Assembly: GCA_902798605.1 (NCBI GenBank)
Contig: CADBXH010000043.1
Coordinates: 1-20,908, forward strand
From: an uncultured Ruminococcus sp.
GTDB taxonomy: Bacteria > Bacillota_A > Clostridia > Oscillospirales > Acutalibacteraceae
DNA: 20,908 nt
Direction: 5' to 3'
The stretch's first letter is position 1, and every line of letters starts with the position of its first letter. Below are positions 6,759 to 13,583 of the stretch, one piece after another. Under the pieces are notes generated by a model. It did not search any database, was not told the DNA's origin, and worked only from the letters and a program-made list of their open reading frames with translations. Made by a program: the position numbers and the translations under genes.

Positions 6759-7572
6759 ATGAAATATATATTTATGACCGACGCATCATGCGATTTGAGC
6801 GAAGAGCTTGTAAAAGAAATCGGAGTAAGGGTCATTCCGATGGAGTTTGAAATAGACGGAAACATCTATATGCATTACCCCGATTGCTGTATGATGAAAC
6901 TCGATGAGTTCTACGATCACATCAAAAACGGCGCAGTCCCCAAAACCAGCCAGATAAACATCGACGGCTTCAAGAATTACTTTGAGCCTTACCTCAAGGC
7001 GGGCAAGGACATCCTTTACACCGGTATACCCACCGGACTCAGCGGCACGTTCAACACCTGCAAGATAGCCGCAGATGAGCTTATGGAGAAGTATCCCGAG
7101 CGTAAGATCGTTCTCATCGACTCCTGCTGTGATTCCGCCGGACTCGGATATTTGGTATATCTCGCCGGCAAAAAGTACGCAGAAGGCGCCGATATAGACG
7201 AAGTAGCGGCGTTTATTGACGAAACAAAGCAAAAGATCGGCCACTGGTTTGTTGTCGACGATCTCGACCTGCTCAAAAAGGGCGGAAGGATATCGACAGT
7301 CGCCGCTACCTTCGGCAAAGCATTGCAAATAAAACCGCTCATCAGCGTTGACGAAACCGGAAAGCTTGTTAATGTCGGCAAGATCAGAGGCGCGAGCAAC
7401 GTTATCCCCGCGCTTGTTGAACGATTCAAGCGCGACAGCAAAGATATGAAGAAAGAGACCGCTTTTGTAGCCCACAAATGTAATAATATGCGAGATCGGT
7501 CCTGTTATCGGCTCGCACGTAGGCACGGGAATGCTTGCAGTACTGTTCCTCGGAGAAAGAAATCTTAAATAG
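6759..7572 (+). pseudogene. DegV-family fatty-acid-binding protein, broken by internal deletion/frameshift
   Basis: DegV proteins bind a fatty acid, and some serve as FakB partners of a fatty-acid kinase. Codons from ATG 6759 give a typical N-terminal domain (MTDASCDLSEE; PKTSQIN near 62-68; GIPTGLSGTFNT near 89-100) and middle domain (DLDLLKKGGRIS, LQIKPLISVD). After KKETAFVAHK (about nucleotide 7480) this frame becomes unrelated and stops at 7568. The normal C-terminus, EIGPVIGSHVGTGMLAVLF, is present in another frame from about 7483 and ends at a TAG at 7570-7572. Family members usually have about 20-25 extra residues between these blocks, so a short out-of-frame deletion has occurred. The ATG is supported by AAAGGAG; the in-frame ATG at 6717 is not. 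An assembly error is less likely because the missing piece is tens of bases. Confidence 0.8.
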
Positions 7573-7593
7573 AGTTTAATTGAATTAAACATA

Positions 7594-7640
7594 AAGAAAA
7601 GCTGTTATCTTGAGCAAAACTCAGGATAACAGCTTTTCTT
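7594..7640. terminator. Long bidirectional hairpin terminator between degV and the micro-protein
   Basis: A perfect 16-bp stem (7594-7609 with 7625-7640) extends by five more pairs (one wobble) to a 5-base loop, about 21 bp in all. The flanks supply TTTTCTT in both directions, so it can end degV and the convergent micro-gene, whose stop codon overlaps its right arm. It belongs to the CTGTTATC/CTGTCATCC-type hairpin family also seen at 9288, 14418 and 15380. Confidence 0.85.
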
Positions 7641-7725
7641 ATTCCTTTGACATAAACAGCATACACATCACGGCAACTCCAAAAAAGCCGCCTATGAACG
7701 TGCCTATTATTATTCCCAAAAGCAT
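7639..7725 (-). CDS. 28-residue membrane micro-protein, DUF3789-like
   Basis: An ATG at 7723-7725 with a strong AGGAGG 6 bases upstream opens a 28-codon frame. The peptide MLLGIIIGTFIGGFFGVAVM, followed by CMLFMSKE, is one transmembrane helix with glycine spacing (GxxxG-like) and a short charged end. It resembles the short DUF3789 proteins found in Clostridia and their phages; the function is not known. The good ribosome site, divergent placement to spoIIGA and a shared 68-bp spacer argue for a real gene. The stop codon overlaps the terminator hairpin. Co-regulation with spoIIGA is possible but not shown. Confidence 0.7.
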   Translation of the reverse strand: MLLGIIIGTFIGGFFGVAVMCMLFMSKE

Positions 7726-7745
7726 ATTTTTCCTCCTGTCCTTTT

Positions 7746-7778
7746 TTGACAATTATCATTAACGTAATGTGCGATAAT
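7746..7778 (+). promoter_or_regulatory. spoIIG-like promoter with 21-bp spacing
   Basis: A perfect TTGACA (7746-7751) is separated by 21 bp from GATAAT (7773-7778), which has an extended TGC just upstream. The Bacillus subtilis spoIIG promoter is known for a 22-bp spacer and needs Spo0A~P for activation, so the long gap is meaningful here. The minus strand reads TTGTCAAAA over the -35, one base off a 0A-box core. The leader to the GTG start would be only about 10 bases. Confidence 0.5.
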
Positions 7779-7793
7779 GGTAACGGTGATCGT

Positions 7794-8579
7794 GTGACTG
7801 TATACATAGATGTGCTGGTTACGGTAAATATATTTACAGACTTCTTTTTGCTTTTATGCGTAAAGCGGTTTCTGAGCATCCGCGCAAGGCTGTTCCGGCT
7901 GATACTCGGCAGCCTGATCGGCGGAATACTCAGCCTTACGGCTCTGCTGCCGAAGCTACCGACGGGACTGAATATCATTCTCGACATTATATTCGCTTCG
8001 ATCATAGTCTTTTTTTCGTTCGGCAGAACTAATATAAAGAACTATATCAAGCGGGTTGCAGTGTATTTCGGTATATCATTTTTCTTTTGCGGAATTATGA
8101 TATTTATCTATACCGCTTTCAAACCAAAAGGAATGGCGATCTTCAACGATGTCGTGTACTTCGACATCTCCCCTGTCCTGCTGATTATTCTAACCCTTAT
8201 CTGCTACTATATTCTTAGGCTTATAAGGCGGCTGACAAAGGGTGATATCGGCAAAAGCGTATGCAGTATCGAAGCTTGGTTCAACGGACAGTCTGTGACG
8301 TTCAGTGCCGTTTTGGACACGGGCTGCAACGTCAAAGAGCCGTTTTCTTCACTATATGTAATAATCGCCGAAAAGGAGCTGCTAAAGGATATTACGCTTG
8401 ATACAGATAAAATTAGAGTGATACCATTTGATTCACTCGGCGGAAAAGGGCTGTTAAAGGGCTATATGCCGGACAAATTGACAGTAAACGGCAAGGAAGT
8501 AAACGCGTACATCGGGATTTGCGAAAACGTAATAAACAGCGAGATCAAGGCGATCGCGCCGTATGAGCTAATAAAGTGA
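7794..8579 (+). CDS. spoIIGA: Sporulation sigma-E processing peptidase SpoIIGA
   Basis: A 261-residue aspartic protease that cleaves the pro-sequence from pro-sigma-E at the mother-cell side of the sporulation septum. The N-terminal half (about 1-150) has about five hydrophobic membrane segments, starting TVYIDVLVTVNIFTDFFLLL; the C-terminal half is soluble and carries the catalytic motif LDTGCNVKEP (D175 in DTG). The GTG at 7794 is chosen because it gives the family's usual (M)TVYIDVL start; the earlier TTG at 7746 lies in the promoter -35. The ribosome site is weak (GGTGAT). The gene is followed 9 bp later by its substrate, sigE, in the conserved order. Confidence 0.95.
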   Translation: MTVYIDVLVTVNIFTDFFLLLCVKRFLSIRARLFRLILGSLIGGILSLTALLPKLPTGLNIILDIIFASIIVFFSFGRTNIKNYIKRVAVYFGISFFFCGIMIFIYTAFKPKGMAIFNDVVYFDISPVLLIILTLICYYILRLIRRLTKGDIGKSVCSIEAWFNGQSVTFSAVLDTGCNVKEPFSSLYVIIAEKELLKDITLDTDKIRVIPFDSLGGKGLLKGYMPDKLTVNGKEVNAYIGICENVINSEIKAIAPYELIK

Positions 8580-8588
8580 GGTTTTTTA

Positions 8589-9284
8589 ATGCTTGGAATA
8601 ATACTTAAAATCAAAATGATACTCTTAAATTTCAACGAGGTTTTTTATATAAACGGGAGCGAGACCCTTCCCCCGCCCCTCAGTAAAACAGAAGAGCTCG
8701 AGATAATGAGCAGGATATCAAACGGCGACAACCGCGCGCGCGAGGTGCTTATCGTCCATAACCTGCGGCTTGTGGTCTACATAGCCAAAAAGTTCGAATC
8801 CCCGAGCGCAGGCACGGAGGACTTGATTTCAATAGGCACGATCGGGCTTATCAAGGCGGTCAACACCTTTTCTCCCGAAAAAAACATAAAATTAGCGACA
8901 TACGCCTCACGGTGCATAGAGAACGAGATACTGATGTACCTGCGCAAAGCATCTCAGCTCAAAAATGAGATCTCTATCGATGAACCGCTAAACACCGACT
9001 ACGACGGCAACGAGCTTTTGTTGTGCGACATCTTGGGCTCGGACGCTAACGAGATAAACATAAATCTGGAGAACGAGGTCGAAAAAACGCTTGTGCTCGA
9101 GGCGGTGTCTCAGCTAAAAGACAGAGAATGCAGCATTATGGAGCTGCGGTTCGGGCTCAACGGCAAAAAAGAGCATACGCAAAAGGAAGTCGCCGATAAG
9201 CTCGGTATATCGCAGTCGTATATATCAAGACTGGAGAAAAAGATAATAAAGCAGCTTAAATCAGAGTTGCAAAAAGCGATCTAA
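8589..9284 (+). CDS. sigE: RNA polymerase sporulation sigma factor sigma-E (pro-form)
   Basis: A 231-residue sigma-70 family factor for early mother-cell transcription. A hydrophobic pro-region (residues 1-20, [15 protein letters not shown]) is followed by [10 protein letters not shown], the landmark next to the SpoIIGA cleavage site in Bacillus. The pro-region is about 8 residues shorter than in B. subtilis. Region 2 ([50 protein letters not shown]) and region 4 ([20 protein letters not shown]) are nearly canonical. A GTGAGG site overlaps the spoIIGA stop codon, so the two are co-transcribed and probably coupled. The sigma-G gene that often follows in Firmicutes is absent; a hairpin terminator comes next. 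Confidence 0.97.
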   Translation: MLGIILKIKMILLNFNEVFYINGSETLPPPLSKTEELEIMSRISNGDNRAREVLIVHNLRLVVYIAKKFESPSAGTEDLISIGTIGLIKAVNTFSPEKNIKLATYASRCIENEILMYLRKASQLKNEISIDEPLNTDYDGNELLLCDILGSDANEININLENEVEKTLVLEAVSQLKDRECSIMELRFGLNGKKEHTQKEVADKLGISQSYISRLEKKIIKQLKSELQKAI

Positions 9285-9287
9285 CTA

Positions 9288-9399
9288 AAACAGCTGCCAT
9301 TCTGAGGCACTGCCGAAGAATCTCATACCTCTTCATAATAGGTTTGTATAACAGGTATGAGATCCTTCGCTAAAGCTCAGGATGACAGCTTTTCTTTTT
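9288..9399 (+). terminator. Composite long hairpin and terminator after sigE
   Basis: The outer stem AGCTGcCATtCTGAG/CTCAGgATGaCAGCT (9292-9306 and 9376-9390) and the inner stem CGAAGAATCTCATACCT/AGGTATGAGATCCTTCG (9314-9330 and 9353-9369) nest, with CTTTTCTTTTT following. It is a larger member of the hairpin family at 7594, 14418 and 15380, and the CATTCTGAG...CGAAGAATCTC wording matches a palindrome commonly dispersed in Clostridia. Confidence 0.75.
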
Positions 9400-9416
9400 C
9401 CCTATTCCTGTTAAAA

Positions 9417-9704
9417 CTATTCCGTAGTTTCAACATCCTGCTCAACGTGCTTGCCCTCGTTGCCGATTATTCCGTCTCCGTCACTGACTTCGCCGTTGTT
9501 TTTCATTTTTTCGGCGTTATCGTCAACGGCTGAGCCGGCTTTTTTGAGCCCGTCTCCCGCGTCATCGACTACACTTCCCGCGCCGGATACGGCGTCAGAA
9601 GCAACCTGAGATACGGCAGAGCCCGCCTTTTCTCCCTCATTGCAGCCCGCAAAGGCGGCTGCCGCCATAACAATGGCAAATGCTATTGCAATCAATCTTT
9701 TCAT
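9417..9704 (-). CDS. Small lipoprotein of unknown function
   Basis: A 95-residue protein with a clear lipoprotein signal: MKRLIAIAFAIVMAAA then FAGC (lipobox, lipidated Cys at 21). The mature part is low in complexity, with Gly/Ala/Ser/Val/Asp repeats (GSAVSQVASDAVSGAGSVVD, then KKAGSAVDD) and an acidic C-terminus. I do not recognise a catalytic domain; a flexible surface spacer or amphipathic helical repeat is possible. ATG at 9702-9704 is preceded by AAAGGAT and gives a proper signal peptide; an upstream in-frame start at 9743 would lie in the neighbouring terminator. It follows the MORN gene in the same direction but is separated by a terminator. Confidence 0.8.
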   Translation of the reverse strand: MKRLIAIAFAIVMAAAAFAGCNEGEKAGSAVSQVASDAVSGAGSVVDDAGDGLKKAGSAVDDNAEKMKNNGEVSDGDGIIGNEGKHVEQDVETTE

Positions 9705-9718
9705 AAAAATCAATCCTT

Positions 9719-9760
9719 TAAAAAAGTAAAATAGTGGCGTCAATATCAGACACCACTATT
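9719..9760 (-). terminator. Terminator of the MORN-protein gene
   Basis: The 12-bp stem AATAGTGGcGTC/GACaCCACTATT (9730-9741 and 9749-9760, one mismatch) is followed on the minus strand by TTTTACTTTTTT. It lies 20 bases after the stop at 9780. Confidence 0.8.
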
Positions 9761-9779
9761 ATTTTCAAAAACCATTTAA

Positions 9780-11297
9780 TTATTCATTATTCTTTATCGG
9801 AAAAATATCTTCATCCTTAATGATTTTCTCTGCGACCTTTTCGCCTGCGATGTAAACCGTAATAACAACATTACCGTTTTCGTCAAATGATACCGATTTT
9901 CCCTCGCGCGTTCCCATAGAGTAGGAGCAGACGTCAAGGAACATACCGTCAGACATAAACCTCGCGCCAACACCATCGGGAGTATTCTCGATCCAGTTAC
10001 CGACGTGCATAGTGCCGTCGCTGTGGCGGTAACCGACTCCGCAGCCGCTTCTGTTTCCGTCCGTCCAGCTTCCGATATAATTAGGCTTGCCGTCCTTGTA
10101 GTAGCTCACGCCAAAGCCCTCGCGCTTATCATCCGCGTAAGTTCCCTCATAGACCGTAAGCCCCTCGGGAGAAACCGTTCTGCCGTTGCCTGTCCTCTGT
10201 CCGGCATCATCGAGCGAACCAAAATAGGAATATTTTCCGTTTTTGTTCTCGATGACCGAATCGGGCTCGGGCTGAGACTTGATCTCAAGCTCGGGCTTTT
10301 CTTCGGGCTTTTCAGGCTCCTTGGACACTTCGACAGCTTCCTCTGCTGCTTCTCCGGCAGGTTCTTCAATATTTTCTTCAACAACTTCCTCGGGAGTTTC
10401 TTCGATAACCTCTTCGATCGTTTCCTCTTTAGCTTCCTCGGGCTTCTCACCCTGCGACTGCGAAACCACCTCGCCGAAGATATTCTTGTTCGTCTTGTGA
10501 GCTTCATAAAGGATATTTTCTATCTTGTCGTAAGCAGAATACTCTCCTGTCTCGGCTTTTGGAGCTTCCGCTGCATCCTCGATCTGCTCATAATCATCCT
10601 CACTCAGATAATCGGCATTCAGCAGATCAAGCGGCTTTACAGCGGGCTTTGTGAAGTCCTCAACAGTGAATTTGAATCCCTTGCCGTCGTTAGGCTTAAT
10701 GCTTATACCCGAAAACTCTGCGGGTCTGAAGGTCGCATCGTACCAGATCATACCCGAATTCGTATAAATCAGGCAGGCACATTTTTTGCTCTGTGAGCTG
10801 AGCGACGGGTACAGATACTCGGAAGTCTTATCTCCGTTATCATCGACTCTGTCAAACTTGATGCAGACTATCCCATCAATTGTCACAGGCTTGACCGAAG
10901 CCAGAAGGATATTTTCGCGCTCGTTGTCGTAGTACTCGGTAGCAAGCCAGTTATGGTAATTATCAAAGTACAGCCGCTTGTTTACAATGCCGTTCTCACC
11001 GTAAGACAAAACGCAGTAAACATCGTCCGAAACGCGCTTTACCTTTTGTATCTGACTCTTGTTGGACGTGACCTTCCAAAGCAGCGGTTCGCCGTTTTTC
11101 ATCGTATATGACAGGCTGTAGCTGCGATTATCGGTAAAAAACTCGGTTTTGTCGGTCTGGGGATTATGGTTGGAGTTAAAATAGTTTGCCCTGACTCCCG
11201 CCAAAGCGTCGTTTTTAAAATCGAGCTTTTCAAATCGCGACATCAAAGCCGAGTATATGATCAAACCCTTGGATAGTTTTTGAAGTTCATTAAGCAT
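9780..11297 (-). CDS. MORN-repeat protein with acidic linker
   Basis: About 505 residues. Residues 1-225 form a beta-rich region of unknown family (YFDNYHNWLATEYYDN, CIKFDRVDDNGDKTSEY), reminiscent of a sensor or binding domain. About 245-350 is a disordered Glu/Pro-rich linker with repeated EE-V/I-x-E patterns. About 355-470 carries four or more MORN-like repeats (YEGTYADDKREGFGVSYYKD, YIGSWTDGNRSGCGVGY, HVGNWIENTPDGVGARF). No signal peptide or membrane helix is seen, so it is probably cytoplasmic. MORN repeats in bacteria are often scaffolds or lipid/protein-contact modules; no specific role can be given. ATG 11295-11297 is preferred because a GGA site lies 9 bases upstream; an ATG at 11306 abuts that site. 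Confidence 0.8.
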   Translation of the reverse strand: MLNELQKLSKGLIIYSALMSRFEKLDFKNDALAGVRANYFNSNHNPQTDKTEFFTDNRSYSLSYTMKNGEPLLWKVTSNKSQIQKVKRVSDDVYCVLSYGENGIVNKRLYFDNYHNWLATEYYDNERENILLASVKPVTIDGIVCIKFDRVDDNGDKTSEYLYPSLSSQSKKCACLIYTNSGMIWYDATFRPAEFSGISIKPNDGKGFKFTVEDFTKPAVKPLDLLNADYLSEDDYEQIEDAAEAPKAETGEYSAYDKIENILYEAHKTNKNIFGEVVSQSQGEKPEEAKEETIEEVIEETPEEVVEENIEEPAGEAAEEAVEVSKEPEKPEEKPELEIKSQPEPDSVIENKNGKYSYFGSLDDAGQRTGNGRTVSPEGLTVYEGTYADDKREGFGVSYYKDGKPNYIGSWTDGNRSGCGVGYRHSDGTMHVGNWIENTPDGVGARFMSDGMFLDVCSYSMGTREGKSVSFDENGNVVITVYIAGEKVAEKIIKDEDIFPIKNNE

Positions 11298-11375
11298 AAA
11301 TATCATTCCATATTAATTCAGCCGGGAACAGTTTTAGATTCCCGACCGAACTTCTTCCTTATAATTATTGAATAA

Positions 11376-12362
11376 TCAGATAGAGATAGTCATCGCTACC
11401 TTATAAAGCTTCTCGTCAAATACGCGCTCCATAGCGAGAGCCTCGTCGATATCGAGATCTGTGATCTTGTTGTCTCTCATAACTACAACGCGGTTGCCGA
11501 TGTCATTTTTGAGCAACTCAACAGCTCTGTAGCCCATCTGGCTGGCAACTACTCTGTCGCGAACTGTGGGAGATCCTCCGCGCTGAACATGACCGAGAAC
11601 AGTCGCTCTCGCTTCGATACCGAGTCTCTGTTCAATATATGTAGCAAGCTTAGGCGCGCTGTACTTATGCTCCTCATAACCTACACCCTCGGCAACAACG
11701 ATTACAAAGTGCTTTTTGCCGGTCTTTTGGGTGTTGAGGATCCTCTGAATAACATCCTTTTCAATCTTGAACTCCACCTCGGGTACAAGGATAGCCGTCG
11801 CGCCGACAGCAATACCCGTCTGCAAAGCGATATCGCCGCAGCGTCTGCCCATTACCTCAACGATAGAACATCTGTCGTGAGACTGCGCGGTGTCACGGAT
11901 ACGGTCGATCATATCAATAGCGGTGTTCATAGCGGTATCAAAACCGATGGTGTACTCTGAGCAAGCTATATCGTTGTCGATAGTACCCGGCACGCCAATG
12001 CAATTGATACCTGCGTTAGTAAGCGCTTGAGCGCCTCTGAAAGAGCCGTCGCCGCCGATAACGACAACTCCGCTGATACCGAGTTCACGGCAAAATTCGG
12101 CAGCTCTCTCCTGAGCTTGCTTCTCCTTGAATTCCAAGCATCTGGCAGTATATAGCATAGTACCGCCGTTACCTATGATATCGGAAACCTTACGAAGATC
12201 CATCTCTTCAATATCTTTGTTGAGAAGTCCGTTATAGCCGCGATAAATACCGTATACTTTCATACCCATATTTATTCCCGAACGAACAACAGCTCTTACA
12301 GCCGCGTTCATACCCGGAGCATCGCCGCCGCTTGTTAATACCGCAATAGATTTTTCTGACAT
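11376..12362 (-). CDS. pfkA: ATP-dependent 6-phosphofructokinase
   Basis: A 328-residue PfkA that phosphorylates fructose 6-phosphate to fructose 1,6-bisphosphate in glycolysis. Visible motifs: LTSGGDAPGMNAAVRAVVR (about 9-27), GGDGS (103-107, the Gly after the Asp indicating ATP rather than pyrophosphate use), PGTIDNDI with catalytic base D129, EVMGRRCGDIALQ (substrate), and VLGHVQRGGSP near the C-terminus. Length is typical of the bacterial ATP type (about 320). ATG at 12360-12362 follows a strong AGGAGG. It has its own promoter (12397-12425). No pyruvate kinase gene follows, unlike the common pfkA-pyk operon. Confidence 0.97.
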   Translation of the reverse strand: MSEKSIAVLTSGGDAPGMNAAVRAVVRSGINMGMKVYGIYRGYNGLLNKDIEEMDLRKVSDIIGNGGTMLYTARCLEFKEKQAQERAAEFCRELGISGVVVIGGDGSFRGAQALTNAGINCIGVPGTIDNDIACSEYTIGFDTAMNTAIDMIDRIRDTAQSHDRCSIVEVMGRRCGDIALQTGIAVGATAILVPEVEFKIEKDVIQRILNTQKTGKKHFVIVVAEGVGYEEHKYSAPKLATYIEQRLGIEARATVLGHVQRGGSPTVRDRVVASQMGYRAVELLKNDIGNRVVVMRDNKITDLDIDEALAMERVFDEKLYKVAMTISI

Positions 12363-12396
12363 ATTTATACCTCCTGTGAGATTTTATTCCTTTTAC

Positions 12397-12425
12397 ATTA
12401 TAATACAAATAAGCTTTGTTTACAA
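12397..12425 (-). promoter_or_regulatory. Promoter of pfkA
   Basis: On the minus strand TTGTAA (12420-12425), a 17-bp spacer and a perfect TATAAT (12397-12402), about 35 bp upstream of the start codon. Confidence 0.75.
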
Positions 12426-12456
12426 GAGAGTTTTGGAATATTTTTATTTTAAAATT

Positions 12457-12536
12457 GCAGGGATGTGCATTGCACGCCCGCGGATAACGGCAACACCCGT
12501 CCCGACCATACCGGCAAGCGCTGTTTGACCCTACAA
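12457..12536. repeat. Possible degenerate intergenic repeat (MITE-like)
   Basis: A GC-richer island in AT-rich spacer begins GCAGGG and ends CCCTACA, with an inner GTGC-ATT-GCAC hairpin and a CCGCGGA block. The stretch 20482-20595 has the same plan (GTAGGG ... CCGCGGA ... CCCTAC). Sequence between is poorly conserved, so family membership is tentative. Confidence 0.35.
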
Positions 12537-12540
12537 ATCC

Positions 12541-12569
12541 TTGACATTTTCACGAATAAATATTATCAT
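12541..12569 (+). promoter_or_regulatory. Promoter of the GT2 gene
   Basis: A perfect TTGACA (12541-12546), a 17-bp spacer and TATCAT (12564-12569) lie 40 bp upstream of the start codon. Confidence 0.75.
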
Positions 12570-12608
12570 ATACACATAGCAAAAAATAAAACCAAAGGAT
12601 GACAAACA

Positions 12609-13556
12609 ATGACAAAACTCTACTTGGCTATTCCCTGCTACAACGAGGAAGAAGTACTCAGGGATTCTGCCGCTAAATTACTTAATAAATACAACACGAT
12701 GATGAGCGAGCATAAAATTTCGTTTGACAGCAAGATCGTCTTTATCGACGACGGCTCAAAGGACAGGACTTGGCAGATAATATGCGAGCTCCACAGCGAA
12801 AACCCCGTGTTTCAGGGTATAAAACTAAGCCGCAACAGAGGTCACCAGAACGCGCTTTTGTGCGGACTTATGACCCTTAAAGACAAGGCTGACGCCGTGA
12901 TCTCGATCGACGCGGACTTGCAGGACGACATCAACGTATTTGACGAGATGGTCGCAAAATACGAGGACGGCTGCGACGTTGTATACGGAGTTCGCTCAAA
13001 AAGAGAGACCGACACTTTCTTTAAGCGCTTTACAGCCGAGGCTTTTTACAAGATACTCAACCGTATGGGCGCAAAGGTCATCTTCAATCACGCAGATTTC
13101 CGCCTTATGAGCAAGAGAGCGCTTGAAGCTTTCTCGCAGTATAAAGAAACCAACGTTTTCCTCAGAGGTATGGTACCTCTCATCGGCTACAAATCCGATA
13201 TAGTAACATACGAACGCAGCGAAAGACTCGCGGGTGAAAGCAAATATCCGCTCAAAAAAATGCTCGCACTGGCGTGGGAAGGCGTTACTTCTCTAAGCGT
13301 TCAGCCTATCAGGATAATCACCTGGGCGGGACTTATCATCTTTTTGATAAGCCTTATTATGGTGATTTACTCAATAATCTCATTCATAGCCGGCTGGACG
13401 GTAAGCGGCTGGGCAAGCACGCTATGCTCGATTTGGGCTCTCGGCGGTTTGCAGTTATTGGCTATCGGTATTATCGGCGAATACATCGGAAAGATATACC
13501 TCGAAACCAAACGCAGACCGAGGTTTATTGTAGAAACGTATCTCGGAGACGAGTAA
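12609..13556 (+). CDS. Polyprenyl-phosphate glycosyltransferase, GT2 (DPM1/GtrB-like)
   Basis: A 315-residue membrane enzyme that most likely moves a sugar from a nucleotide donor to undecaprenyl phosphate. The GT-A domain shows AIPCYNEEE (about 8-15), FIDDGSKDRTW (45-55), SRNRGHQNAL (74-83) and the metal-binding DAD (101-103) in SIDADLQDD. Two C-terminal membrane helices (about 237-262 and 270-292) are the pattern of GtrB/YfdH/CsbB and dolichol-phosphate-mannose synthase-like proteins. ATG 12609 is preceded by AAAGGATG. It may be co-transcribed with the membrane protein 27 bp downstream, and it would be a natural donor-maker for the GT-C-like half of the fusion at 15565-18609. The sugar cannot be told from sequence. 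Confidence 0.92.
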   Translation: MTKLYLAIPCYNEEEVLRDSAAKLLNKYNTMMSEHKISFDSKIVFIDDGSKDRTWQIICELHSENPVFQGIKLSRNRGHQNALLCGLMTLKDKADAVISIDADLQDDINVFDEMVAKYEDGCDVVYGVRSKRETDTFFKRFTAEAFYKILNRMGAKVIFNHADFRLMSKRALEAFSQYKETNVFLRGMVPLIGYKSDIVTYERSERLAGESKYPLKKMLALAWEGVTSLSVQPIRIITWAGLIIFLISLIMVIYSIISFIAGWTVSGWASTLCSIWALGGLQLLAIGIIGEYIGKIYLETKRRPRFIVETYLGDE

Positions 13557-13583
13557 AGATTAAAAAGTATTAGGGGTAACATT

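Noticed and set aside
6786..7592. Long open frame antisense to degV (268 codons)
   Set aside because: The plus strand gives clear DegV motifs in order with promoter and ribosome site; the antisense frame has no recognisable motif or start signal.
10005..10796. Long open frame antisense to the MORN-protein gene
   Set aside because: It mirrors the Glu-rich linker, which yields open, hydrophobic antisense frames; the minus-strand gene has MORN repeats and a terminator.
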